Source: an uncultured Bariatricus sp. (GTDB lineage Bacteria; Bacillota; Clostridia; Lachnospirales; Lachnospiraceae). Taken from it: a DNA stretch of 34,596 nt. The notes under the pieces are model-generated. The model was not told the DNA's origin and did not search any database. It was given only the letters and a program-made list of their open reading frames with translations. A program made the position numbers and the translations under genes. The stretch covers positions 1-34,596 of the forward strand of contig CAKRFP010000028.1 in assembly GCA_934320645.1 (NCBI GenBank). The letters are read 5' to 3'. Positions 24,868 to 32,384 of the stretch are shown here, in pieces (positions within the stretch are counted from its first letter, which is position 1; every line of letters begins with the position of its first letter).

Positions 24868-26127
24868 TTATTTTCCTACTACTTCCTCTGCCCAGATCTC
24901 TTCGATGATCGGTACAAGTGCGGAAGGCATTTCCGGAAGACGTTTTGATAAAAGCTCATCCTGAGGGATTACACCCTTACCAATCTCAACCTTATCAAAT
25001 GCTTCTTTCTGTGTATCGTTTAATTTGTTGTAATCTACAACCGGAATAGTACGGATCTCAGCAAAACGGTCTGCCTGTACTTCCGGATCAAGCATCTCAT
25101 TGATTGCTACCTGTGCTCCTGCTACATTTCCTGAGTTTGCTGCAATTGCAATGTAGTTTGTATTTCCAATTGTTCCTTTATCGAACTGGAAAGACTGAGA
25201 TGTCTCTGTGTAAGTACCATTTTCAATGTTGGTAGCTGTTGAGTATGCACCATAAGAGATATCCATCACAACTTCTCCATCAGAGTACATATTGGTCAGC
25301 GCTGTAGAATCCTTCGGGAAAGTCTTTCCTTCGTTCCACAGGTATGGATTCAGTTCACGAAGATATTCAAGAGCCGGCTCAATTGCTGCTTTTACAGTTT
25401 CTTTGTCAGCTTCCATATCCATAAACTGTTCGTATCCGCAAATATCATAAATCACATTACGAACAAATGCACTTCCTGTAAAATCAGGTAATTCCGGATA
25501 AGTTACTTTTCCTTTGTTTGCTTTGCAGAATTCCATGAATTCATCTGTGTTTGTCGGAAGATCCGGTGTCACTGCTGTATCTGCGATCATAACAAGCTGT
25601 GCTTTTCCGTACGGAGCTTCATAGCCTTCAATCGGGAAGCAGAAATCTGCATTTGTCTCTTCATCATCTGTATCAATATAAGACTGGAAGTTCGGAAGTT
25701 CTTCTGCGAACGGTCCGTAAAGCATATTGTTTTCTTTACAGGTCTTGAAGTTTTCTCCGTTGATCCAGATCATATCGATATCGCCATCTTTTTTATCTGC
25801 TGAAATTTCACCGGAAAGCTGACTTAAAATTGCGTCAATGTCCATCGGTACACGTTCCAGTGTGATATCATATTTTTCTTTCAGACGTGGTGCATAGTAG
25901 TTGTCAAGCCAGTCATTTAAGTTGTCATCTCCGCCCCATCCGTAGAATGTAACGGTTGTACCCTTGGCTGCATCCACCATTTCATCGAAGCTCATATCCT
26001 CTACGGCTTCGGTTGTCTGCTTGGTTTCTTTGTTGTCTGCTTTTTCTGTCTTTGCGCTGTTTCCACATGCCGTTAAGGAAAACGCCATCACAGTACTTAA
26101 AAGCAGAGCTGCAATTCTCTTTTTCAT
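24868..26127 (-). CDS. YnjB-like substrate-binding lipoprotein
   Basis: 419 aa. Lipoprotein signal with lipobox LTAC, Cys at residue 21, then a charged linker and a two-lobe binding protein of the iron/spermidine/thiamine superfamily. Several segments agree with E. coli YnjB as I recall it: WINGENFKTCKENNML, KVTYPELPDFTGSAF, LNPYLWNEGKTFP and GTIGNTNYIAI. This places it in the COG4134 (YnjB) group, whose ligand is not established. First structural gene of the importer, behind a GGAGG site and its own extended -10 promoter. Codons look biased as in a well-expressed gene. Confidence 0.88.
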   Translation of the reverse strand: MKKRIAALLLSTVMAFSLTACGNSAKTEKADNKETKQTTEAVEDMSFDEMVDAAKGTTVTFYGWGGDDNLNDWLDNYYAPRLKEKYDITLERVPMDIDAILSQLSGEISADKKDGDIDMIWINGENFKTCKENNMLYGPFAEELPNFQSYIDTDDEETNADFCFPIEGYEAPYGKAQLVMIADTAVTPDLPTNTDEFMEFCKANKGKVTYPELPDFTGSAFVRNVIYDICGYEQFMDMEADKETVKAAIEPALEYLRELNPYLWNEGKTFPKDSTALTNMYSDGEVVMDISYGAYSTATNIENGTYTETSQSFQFDKGTIGNTNYIAIAANSGNVAGAQVAINEMLDPEVQADRFAEIRTIPVVDYNKLNDTQKEAFDKVEIGKGVIPQDELLSKRLPEMPSALVPIIEEIWAEEVVGK

Positions 26128-26160
26128 TAAATTTTTCCTCCTTCATTTTCTCCGCCCTTC

Positions 26161-26169
26161 ATTATAACA
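26161..26169 (-). promoter_or_regulatory. Candidate internal promoter for the ynjB-like operon
   Basis: Consensus extended -10 TGTTATAAT on the minus strand, 34 bases before the binding-protein start codon, with no good -35 and hence plausibly activator dependent. An imperfect inverted repeat (AAAGCA ... TGCTTT on the minus strand, 26180-26210 region) lies just upstream and could be a weak terminator for the LysR gene or its binding site. Confidence 0.55.
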
Positions 26170-26232
26170 AATTATTAACAAAAAGCACGCTGTTTTTCAT
26201 TCCTGCTTTGTTGTTACCCCTCAACACTTCGT

Positions 26233-27114
26233 TTAGTTATGGTAATTTTCTATATACTTATAGAATTTTTCTACTGACGGTTCCATTGCACGATCTTTCA
26301 GAGTAAGCAGTCCGATTTCCCAGATCATATCCTCTTCTTCAAAAGGAATCATGACCAGTCCATCCGTATTCATATCTTCATGAACAAAATCGATCGTCAC
26401 AGAAATCCCTCTTTTTAACCGGCACATTTTATAACAGAGGTCAAATCCATTCGTCTCAAATACAATATCCGGCTCAAATCCATGATTCCAGCATCTGCTC
26501 TGAATAAATTCATTGAGCTTAAAACTGCTGTTCTCCAGATAAAGTGATTCGCCTTCCAGATCCTGAATCGATACTTCTTTTTTTTCTGCCAGCGGATGTC
26601 CCTCATAAACCAGAAGCCCCAGGCTGCACTTTTTCAGACTTTTCACATCAAAGCAGTCACCGGCGAACGGCCCGATCGACAATGCCACATTTCCCTCTTT
26701 ATCAAGCAGCATTCTCTCCACGATCCTGTCCGGATATTCGATATAGGAAAACACAACCTTCGGATATCTCTTCTGAAACTCCAGAATGCAGTCCGGTGTC
26801 AGATACCGCAGGATATCATAGGCTACCAGAAGTTCCACCGTTCCTTCCTCATTCGCCCGTATGATATCGATCTCCTTTTTTAATTTATCATATTCTCCCA
26901 GAACGTTATTTGCATAATCATACAGTTTCTGTCCACTCTCTGTCAGTTCTATCCCAGAGGCAACCCTGTCAAGCAGCGTACACTCCAGTTCATTTTCCAG
27001 ATTCTTCAGCACACGACTAAGTCCCTGCGGTGACATAAACAGCTCTTTTGATGCACGCGCAAGACTTCCCCTCTGACAAATGATCCGGAACTCTTCTAAT
27101 TCTTTAATCGTCAT
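26233..27114 (-). CDS. LysR-family transcriptional regulator
   Basis: 293 aa. The N-terminal winged helix-turn-helix (residues 1-60) shows the family pattern: SLARASKELFMSPQGLSRVLKNLE, then LLDRVASGIELTESG. The effector-binding periplasmic-protein-like domain follows from about 90. It overlaps the end of the TIGR04282 gene by 11 bases and precedes the importer by 105 bases, so it most likely controls this importer/transferase operon in response to a small molecule. Autogenous location within the operon, rather than divergent, is less common for LysR regulators. Confidence 0.9.
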   Translation of the reverse strand: MTIKELEEFRIICQRGSLARASKELFMSPQGLSRVLKNLENELECTLLDRVASGIELTESGQKLYDYANNVLGEYDKLKKEIDIIRANEEGTVELLVAYDILRYLTPDCILEFQKRYPKVVFSYIEYPDRIVERMLLDKEGNVALSIGPFAGDCFDVKSLKKCSLGLLVYEGHPLAEKKEVSIQDLEGESLYLENSSFKLNEFIQSRCWNHGFEPDIVFETNGFDLCYKMCRLKRGISVTIDFVHEDMNTDGLVMIPFEEEDMIWEIGLLTLKDRAMEPSVEKFYKYIENYHN

Positions 27115-27787
27115 TTTGCTCCAGCTTTCCTTTTAACCCCAATTCCAGATAATCAATTGTGACCGGACAGTTGCAGATTGCCCCTTTTTCTATATCATCA
27201 TACAGATGCAGGAGGTCTTCCCTGTCATCCACATCATAGTACATCTGTCCTACTGCGGTTGACAGACGCTCATTCCGCATATGCTGCAGCGTATCATAAA
27301 TCACAGTATTCGTTCCATACCGCTCGATCTTCCAGATTGAATCATATTCCTTCTTCATACCGATCAGATAATATCCGCCATCAAATGTCGGATGGATCAC
27401 AATATCTTTTTCTTCCAGATTATCAAACGCATTCTTCAAAGTCTCCGGGTGGATCTGGGGAATATCTGTCCCGATCAGAACTACTTTTTTATACCCCATC
27501 CGGAGTGTAATTCCAATCGCATTTTTCATTCTTTCCCCAAGATCATCCCCATACTGCGGGAGGCAGACCGCTTCCTCATCCAGGACCGCCTGAAGTAGCC
27601 TCTTCTCATCCTTCGGTGTATAAAATACAAATACATCTGCCTCTACCTGCTTTGACTTCTCATAGATATCTTTTACAAAACAGGTATGTAGTCTGGCACA
27701 TTCCTCCCCGGTCAGAAACGGCATCAGTCTGGTCTTTGTCATTCCCGGTATCGGAACTCTTGTAAATAAAATCAGTGCTTTCTCCAT
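27104..27787 (-). CDS. TIGR04282-type (DUF2064) transferase
   Basis: 227 aa. Nucleotide-sugar-transferase-like fold with the family motifs LFTRVPIPGMTKTRL near residue 6, YGDDLGERMKNAI near 80, VVLIGTDIPQIHPETL near 101 and HPTFDGGYYLIGM near 131. This is the 'transferase 1, rSAM/selenodomain-associated' family (TIGR04282), distantly related to molybdopterin/cofactor guanylyltransferases and GT-A enzymes. Reaction unknown. Two consecutive ATGs exist; 27787 is preferred because GGAG then lies 6 bases upstream. First gene of the operon, behind a good promoter. Confidence 0.87.
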   Translation of the reverse strand: MEKALILFTRVPIPGMTKTRLMPFLTGEECARLHTCFVKDIYEKSKQVEADVFVFYTPKDEKRLLQAVLDEEAVCLPQYGDDLGERMKNAIGITLRMGYKKVVLIGTDIPQIHPETLKNAFDNLEEKDIVIHPTFDGGYYLIGMKKEYDSIWKIERYGTNTVIYDTLQHMRNERLSTAVGQMYYDVDDREDLLHLYDDIEKGAICNCPVTIDYLELGLKGKLEQNDD

Positions 27788-27842
27788 CATTTTCTCCTTG
27801 TTCTGCTTTCCTGTTCTTTGGAAAGCCTGTCCGTATCTTTTT

Positions 27843-27871
27843 ATTATATAGTGTTACCGGCACTTACGCAA
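27843..27871 (-). promoter_or_regulatory. Promoter of the TIGR04282-LysR-importer operon
   Basis: TTGCGT (27866-27871) and TATAAT (27843-27848) are 17 bases apart on the minus strand. The dyad ACTTNNNNAAGT (27862-27873) covers the -35 and could be an operator for the LysR protein or another regulator. Confidence 0.6.
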
Positions 27872-27907
27872 GTAATCCAAATCGGTTTGTATACCGTTTA
27901 TATACGC

Positions 27908-27950
27908 AAAAAAATCCTCCACTTACAGTTTTCTGCAAATGAAGGATTTT
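27908..27950 (-). terminator. Intrinsic terminator of the pyrophosphatase gene
   Basis: Stem AAAATCCT (27911-27918) with AGGATTTT (27943-27950), with further partial pairing inside, and a run of seven T on the minus strand. It lies 13 bases after the pyrophosphatase stop codon and shields the TIGR04282 operon from read-through. Confidence 0.85.
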
Positions 27951-27963
27951 CTTTATTCAATTC

Positions 27964-29943
27964 TTACAGTAATCCACCGATTGATAAGAATAACGGTGCA
28001 AATACAAGTGAAACAATTGTCATAAGTTTGATCAGGATGTTGATAGACGGTCCTGATGTATCCTTGAACGGATCACCTACTGTATCACCAACAACTGCTG
28101 CTTTATGAGCTTCGCTTCCTTTTCCGCCATGATGTCCTGTTTCGATGTATTTCTTAGCATTATCCCATGCTCCACCAGCGTTGGACATGAAGATTGCCAT
28201 AAGTACACCTGTAACAAGTGCTCCGGAAAGTAATCCACCGAGGGATTCCACACCAAGAACGATACCAACGATCAACGGAACTACGACTGCCATCACACCC
28301 GGAAGCAGCATTTCGTGAAGAGCTGCTGTGGTAGAGATTGCAACGCATGATGTATAATCCGGTTTTTCTTCACCTTTCATAATGCCCGGTTTTTCACGGA
28401 ACTGGCGTCTTACTTCTTCGATCATCTTGTATGCAGCCTTTGATACAGACTCCATAGTAAATGCTGAGAAGAGGAATGTAAGCATACCACCGATAAAGAT
28501 ACCGATGATTACTCTGTAGTCAAGAAGATTGATCGCTTCAAGACCAACTGCCTGTGCATAAGATACGAAAAGTGCAAGTGCGGTAAGGGCTGCTGATCCG
28601 ATCGCGAATCCCTTACCCATAGCTGCAGTTGTATTTCCTACTGAGTCAAGCTTATCTGTGATTTCACGAACAGATTCATCCAATCCTGACATTTCTGCGA
28701 TACCACCCGCATTGTCTGCGATCGGTCCGTATGCATCAACGGCAACTGTGATACCTGTTGTAGAAAGCATACCTACTGCTGCAAGTGCGATTCCGTAAAG
28801 TCCTGCAACTGAGTAAGATACAAAGATACCTACACAGATCAGGAGAAGCGGGATTGCTGTAGATTTCATTCCTACCGCAAGACCACTGATGATTGTAGTA
28901 GCTGCACCAGTCTCTGACTGTTCTCCGATTCCCTGAACCGGTTTGTAGTCTGCTGATGTGTAGTACTCTGTGATGTTACCGATGATCACACCAACAACCA
29001 GACCTGCGATAACGGCAATTGCCGCACTCATCTTTCCGAAGAGTACATTACTCAGTACAAGTGCTACAACAATAACTACGATAGAAGCTGCATAGCTTCC
29101 CTTTGTGAGAGCTTTCTGTGGATTCGAATTCTCATCACCTTTTACAAAGAAGGTTCCGATGATAGAAGCGATCAGACCACATCCTGCGATCGCAAGCGGA
29201 TAAAGAACTCCGGATACAGCTCCTGCTGCTGCTCCAAGAGTCAGTGCTGATACAAGTGAACCAACATAAGATTCAAAAAGGTCAGCTCCCATACCTGCAA
29301 CGTCACCTACGTTATCACCTACATTGTCAGCGATAACAGCCGGGTTACGCGGATCATCTTCCGGGATACCTGCTTCTACTTTACCAACAAGGTCTGCACC
29401 AACGTCTGCTGCTTTGGTGTAGATACCACCACCAACACGGGCGAAAAGTGCGATTGAAGATGCACCAAGGCTGAATCCTGAAAGCACATCTACGTTCTTT
29501 GTAACAATGTACACAAGGCTTACGCCAAGTGCTCCAAGACCTGCTACGCACATTCCCATAACGGCCCCGCCAGAAAAAGCAATTGATAATGCTTTATTCA
29601 TTCCGCTTTCTTTTGCTGCGTTAGCAGTTCTTACGTTCGCTTTTGTAGCGACTGTCATACCACAGTATCCTGCAACTGTTGAGAAAAGTGCTCCAATTAC
29701 AAAGCATACTGCTGTTACCCAGCTGATACCAAATCCGATCAGTACGAAAAGTACGACTACGAAAATGATCAGGATCTTATATTCAGCCATAAGGAAAGCT
29801 CTTGCGCCTTCCGCGATTGCTCCTGCAATCTCCTTCATGCGGTCCGTACCTGCATCCTGTTTTCCTACTTTGCCAGCAAGGTATGCTGCAAACAGTAAGG
29901 CAATAACAGCTGCAACCGGAACCAGATACATATAAGTATTCAT
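27964..29943 (-). CDS. hppA: Membrane ion-pumping pyrophosphatase, K+-dependent type
   Basis: 659 aa, 15-16 membrane helices. Couples pyrophosphate hydrolysis to pumping of H+ or Na+ across the membrane. The substrate-binding motif DVGADLVGKVE is at 180-190 and DDPRNPAVIADNVGDNVGDVAGM follows. The K+-dependence marker reads GNTTAA (436-441), with Ala rather than the Lys of K+-independent enzymes, so K+ activation is predicted. Whether it pumps H+ or Na+ I cannot settle from the sequence; Na+ pumps are common in clostridia. Strong AGGGAGG-like ribosome binding site and codon use typical of a highly expressed gene. Confidence 0.95.
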   Translation of the reverse strand: MNTYMYLVPVAAVIALLFAAYLAGKVGKQDAGTDRMKEIAGAIAEGARAFLMAEYKILIIFVVVLFVLIGFGISWVTAVCFVIGALFSTVAGYCGMTVATKANVRTANAAKESGMNKALSIAFSGGAVMGMCVAGLGALGVSLVYIVTKNVDVLSGFSLGASSIALFARVGGGIYTKAADVGADLVGKVEAGIPEDDPRNPAVIADNVGDNVGDVAGMGADLFESYVGSLVSALTLGAAAGAVSGVLYPLAIAGCGLIASIIGTFFVKGDENSNPQKALTKGSYAASIVVIVVALVLSNVLFGKMSAAIAVIAGLVVGVIIGNITEYYTSADYKPVQGIGEQSETGAATTIISGLAVGMKSTAIPLLLICVGIFVSYSVAGLYGIALAAVGMLSTTGITVAVDAYGPIADNAGGIAEMSGLDESVREITDKLDSVGNTTAAMGKGFAIGSAALTALALFVSYAQAVGLEAINLLDYRVIIGIFIGGMLTFLFSAFTMESVSKAAYKMIEEVRRQFREKPGIMKGEEKPDYTSCVAISTTAALHEMLLPGVMAVVVPLIVGIVLGVESLGGLLSGALVTGVLMAIFMSNAGGAWDNAKKYIETGHHGGKGSEAHKAAVVGDTVGDPFKDTSGPSINILIKLMTIVSLVFAPLFLSIGGLL

Positions 29944-29983
29944 TTCTTGTTCCTCCCTGAATTATTGTACCTCTAAAGACAAT

Positions 29984-30012
29984 ATCATAAAAAGAGCAAG
30001 AATGCAAAACAA
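29984..30012 (-). promoter_or_regulatory. Candidate promoter of the pyrophosphatase gene
   Basis: TTGTTT (30007-30012) and TATGAT (29984-29989) spaced 17 bases on the minus strand. An alternative pair, TTGCAT and TATTGT, also spaced 17, overlaps it slightly downstream. Confidence 0.5.
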
Positions 30013-30047
30013 TTTTTTAAATTTTCAATAAGTTTTATTTTGTTTTT

Positions 30048-30317
30048 CTATAAGTAACCGTTTTTCCCTTGTAAGATTCCCGCATATTTTCTCGCAAAAA
30101 AAGTTCCTGCTTTAAATCCTGCCTTTCGAAATAGTTCAGCCTGAACATCTTTTCCATAAGTTTCTGACAGGATTTCTTTCAAAGAATACTCCAACATACG
30201 ATATACAAATACCGGAACATCTTCACCTAAATTTCCTCGTCCCGAACAATTATATCCCAGATAATCCTCTAAAGTAATCTTTGACCGATTCGCCAGGAAA
30301 ATGTTTTCTTCTTCCAT
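30048..30317 (-). CDS. Truncated V4R-type (hydrocarbon-binding) protein
   Basis: 89 aa. The pattern GNLGEDVPVFVYRML followed by LKEIL, then LFRKAGFKAGTFFARKY, resembles the N-terminal part of Firmicutes V4R (4-vinyl-reductase-type) proteins as I recall them. Those are normally about twice this length and carry the Cys-containing V4R domain at the C terminus, which is absent here: the frame stops after GKNGYL and the next 100 bases look non-coding in all frames. Either a decayed gene or a short variant. A GGGG site 8 bases upstream and an extended -10 suggest it can still be expressed. Family assignment is tentative. Confidence 0.5.
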   Translation of the reverse strand: MEEENIFLANRSKITLEDYLGYNCSGRGNLGEDVPVFVYRMLEYSLKEILSETYGKDVQAELFRKAGFKAGTFFARKYAGILQGKNGYL

Positions 30318-30363
30318 TCTGGCACCCCTCTCTGTTGCGTTTTCACCAACTCATACTGCATTT

Positions 30364-30372
30364 AGTATACCA
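30364..30372 (-). promoter_or_regulatory. Candidate promoter of the truncated V4R-like gene
   Basis: Extended -10 TGGTATACT on the minus strand about 47 bases before the start codon; no clear -35. It shares the 147-base divergent gap with glycerate kinase, for which I see only weak promoter-like matches (TTGCAT at 30383, CATGAT at 30406). Confidence 0.4.
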
Positions 30373-30464
30373 TTATGCCTTGTTGCATTCCTTTTTTCTC
30401 TGATCCATGATACACTGGATTTATCATAAAACAAACGAATTCAGTGATAAGGAGATTATAAAAT

Positions 30465-31592
30465 ATGAAAGTTGTAGTTGCAATTGATTCATTTAAAGGA
30501 AGTCTCACTTCGATTGAAGCCGGAATGGCTGCAAAGGACGGAATCTTAAAAGCACGCCCGGATGCAGATGTAATCGTAAAACCACTTGCAGACGGAGGCG
30601 AAGGCACCACAGATGCCCTGATCACAGGACTTGGTGGGGAGCGCATTGACCTTACAGTTACCGGTCCTTTTGGCACTTCGGTAAATGCACATTATGGATA
30701 TCTGGCAGAGAAAAATACTGCCATCATTGAAATGGCCGCCGCTGCCGGGATTATCCTAGTAAAAGAATCTGAAAAAAATCCACTCACAGCAACCACTTAC
30801 GGTGTCGGTGAAATGATCGCAGATGCAATGGAACGCGGCATTCGCAATTTCATTATCGGAATTGGCGGAAGTGCAACTAACGACGGTGGTATCGGGATGC
30901 TAAGAGCACTGGGATATCAATTTTCTGATGAAAACGGACAGGATGCCGGTGAAGGCGGACAGGCGCTTAATCGGATAGCTTCCATTGTAACAGACAAGGC
31001 TAACCCGCTTCTCAAAGAATGTAGTTTTCGGATTGCCTGTGATGTAACCAATCCACTTTGTGGAAAGAACGGAGCAACCTATATTTATGGTCCGCAAAAG
31101 GGAGTCACACCGGAAATGGCTGAAGGACTGGATCAGGCAATGAATCATTATGCTTCTGTTACTTCTAAGTTTCTTCATAATGATTATGCATCTGCAGAAG
31201 GTGCTGGTGCTGCCGGAGGTCTTGGATTTGCTTTTCTAAGCTATTTAAATGCTACACTGACTCCGGGAATTGATCTGATCCTTAACGCTGTCGAGTTGAA
31301 AAAAGAATTAAAAGATGCGGATATCACTGTTACCGGCGAGGGGCGTCTTGATCACCAGACCGCCATGGGAAAAGCCCCTGTCGGTGTAGCAAAACTTGCC
31401 AAAAAATACGGTTCCAAAGTCGTTGCTTTTGCCGGAAGCGTCACCCCGGAAGCAACCGCCTGCAATGCAGCCGGAATTGATGCATTTTTCCCGATCGTCC
31501 GTGGAATCACAACACTTGCCGAAGCAATGGATCCGAGAAATGCAAAAGCAAATATGTCGGCAACTGTGGAACAGGTATTCCGTCTGTTATAA
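30465..31592 (+). CDS. glxK: Glycerate kinase, GarK/GlxK type
   Basis: 375 aa class of glycerate 2-kinase (phosphorylates D-glycerate with ATP). The family start MKVVVAIDSFKGSL is intact, followed by KPLADGGEGTTDAL near 43, EMAAAAGIILV near 92, IGIGGSATNDGG near 130 and TGEGRLDHQTAMGKAP near 287. AAGGAG precedes the ATG by about 8 bases. Single gene, divergent from the V4R-like gene and convergent with the cysteine-cluster gene. It feeds glycerate into glycolysis; no glyoxylate or glucarate genes are nearby, so the source of glycerate is unclear. Symbol could equally be garK. Confidence 0.93.
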   Translation: MKVVVAIDSFKGSLTSIEAGMAAKDGILKARPDADVIVKPLADGGEGTTDALITGLGGERIDLTVTGPFGTSVNAHYGYLAEKNTAIIEMAAAAGIILVKESEKNPLTATTYGVGEMIADAMERGIRNFIIGIGGSATNDGGIGMLRALGYQFSDENGQDAGEGGQALNRIASIVTDKANPLLKECSFRIACDVTNPLCGKNGATYIYGPQKGVTPEMAEGLDQAMNHYASVTSKFLHNDYASAEGAGAAGGLGFAFLSYLNATLTPGIDLILNAVELKKELKDADITVTGEGRLDHQTAMGKAPVGVAKLAKKYGSKVVAFAGSVTPEATACNAAGIDAFFPIVRGITTLAEAMDPRNAKANMSATVEQVFRLL

Positions 31593-31719
31593 CTTTAGTA
31601 TTATCAACAAATTTCTTCACAAGAATATGGTGCAATACAAGCTGAATCACATTTATCTGAAATGTGGTCTGAATCCTCGTGCTTTCAAAGCTGCGGTACT
31701 TCTGTACCTTGCCTTGCGG
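31593..31719. other. Intergenic gap with a short stem-loop
   Basis: The gap between convergent genes holds a perfect 7-base stem CACATTT / AAATGTG (31648-31666, loop of 5) and a smaller GGTAC / GTACC hairpin near 31695. Neither is followed by a T-run, so a standard intrinsic terminator is not evident for either gene. No coding potential seen. Confidence 0.4.
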
Positions 31720-32370
31720 TTATAATATATTTTTTGCCTCGTCCATTCTCCGGAAAAATTCGCTGTAAAATTCTTCCGTCTGATACGGAGTAAGGTAAAA
31801 TCTCTGCAGTATATCCATGCTGACCGCCTTTGCGCTCTCCGGATGTGCTGCAATGTATTCCTGCAACTGAATCAGGAATCCATGCCATCTGGCAATATAC
31901 GCTTCATAATCCTTCAGATTCGACGTATCCAGCCATTTTTTGACCTTTACTTTCGTCCGGTTCTCTTTCTGACATTCATGTACCTGAAGAAAATAGCGAA
32001 AACCATTTTCTTCATAATATCTTCCCAGTGGAAACAGACGACAGATACCCGGACGAAACGGATGAATCCCACATCTTCCTTTCTCTGTCAGAAAACCACA
32101 GCCATCTTCCGCTCCTGCCATCTTCAGATTCGGCAAAATGATTCCATCTACCACATTCAGCTCAATCATTCCTGCAAGCAGGGTTTCAAAAGTTGCACCT
32201 GTTCCCCTACAGATCCGGACAATATCCAGCGGATCCAGCACGATCGAGCTGCCCATCCCCGTACAACAGGCGTGGCATCCCTCACAATCGCCACAGTCCG
32301 CTTTTACCAGGTCATTGCTGGTATATAATTTTCCATCTGAAATTTCTTCCATTGTCACCTGTCTTTTCAT
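31720..32370 (-). CDS. YkgJ-family cysteine cluster protein
   Basis: 216 aa. Cysteine cluster CGDCEGCHACC near residues 26-36, a second Cys set at GCGFLTEKGRCGIHPFRPGICRLFP near 90-114, and one more in HECQKE near 131. This is the pattern of the YkgJ/FliB-like zinc or iron-sulfur binding family (CxxCxxCC with HPxRPxxCRxFP), whose biochemical role is not defined. GGAG precedes the ATG by about 7 bases, and the gene starts 14 bases after the radical SAM gene, so the two are cotranscribed. Confidence 0.87.
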   Translation of the reverse strand: MKRQVTMEEISDGKLYTSNDLVKADCGDCEGCHACCTGMGSSIVLDPLDIVRICRGTGATFETLLAGMIELNVVDGIILPNLKMAGAEDGCGFLTEKGRCGIHPFRPGICRLFPLGRYYEENGFRYFLQVHECQKENRTKVKVKKWLDTSNLKDYEAYIARWHGFLIQLQEYIAAHPESAKAVSMDILQRFYLTPYQTEEFYSEFFRRMDEAKNIL

Positions 32371-32384
32371 ATCAATCTCCTTTC

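Noticed and set aside
20555..27787. Complete arsenosugar biosynthesis cluster
   Set aside because: No ArsM, ArsS-like radical SAM/selenodomain or arsenic regulator is present; the only radical SAM gene here (32385-33278) is PflX-like and in another unit.
31648..31666. CACATTT/AAATGTG stem-loop as terminator
   Set aside because: No T-run on either strand; kept only as an unexplained hairpin.
31396..31725. Plus-strand frame overlapping the end of glycerate kinase
   Set aside because: Out of frame with glxK and without its own ribosome binding site or recognisable sequence.
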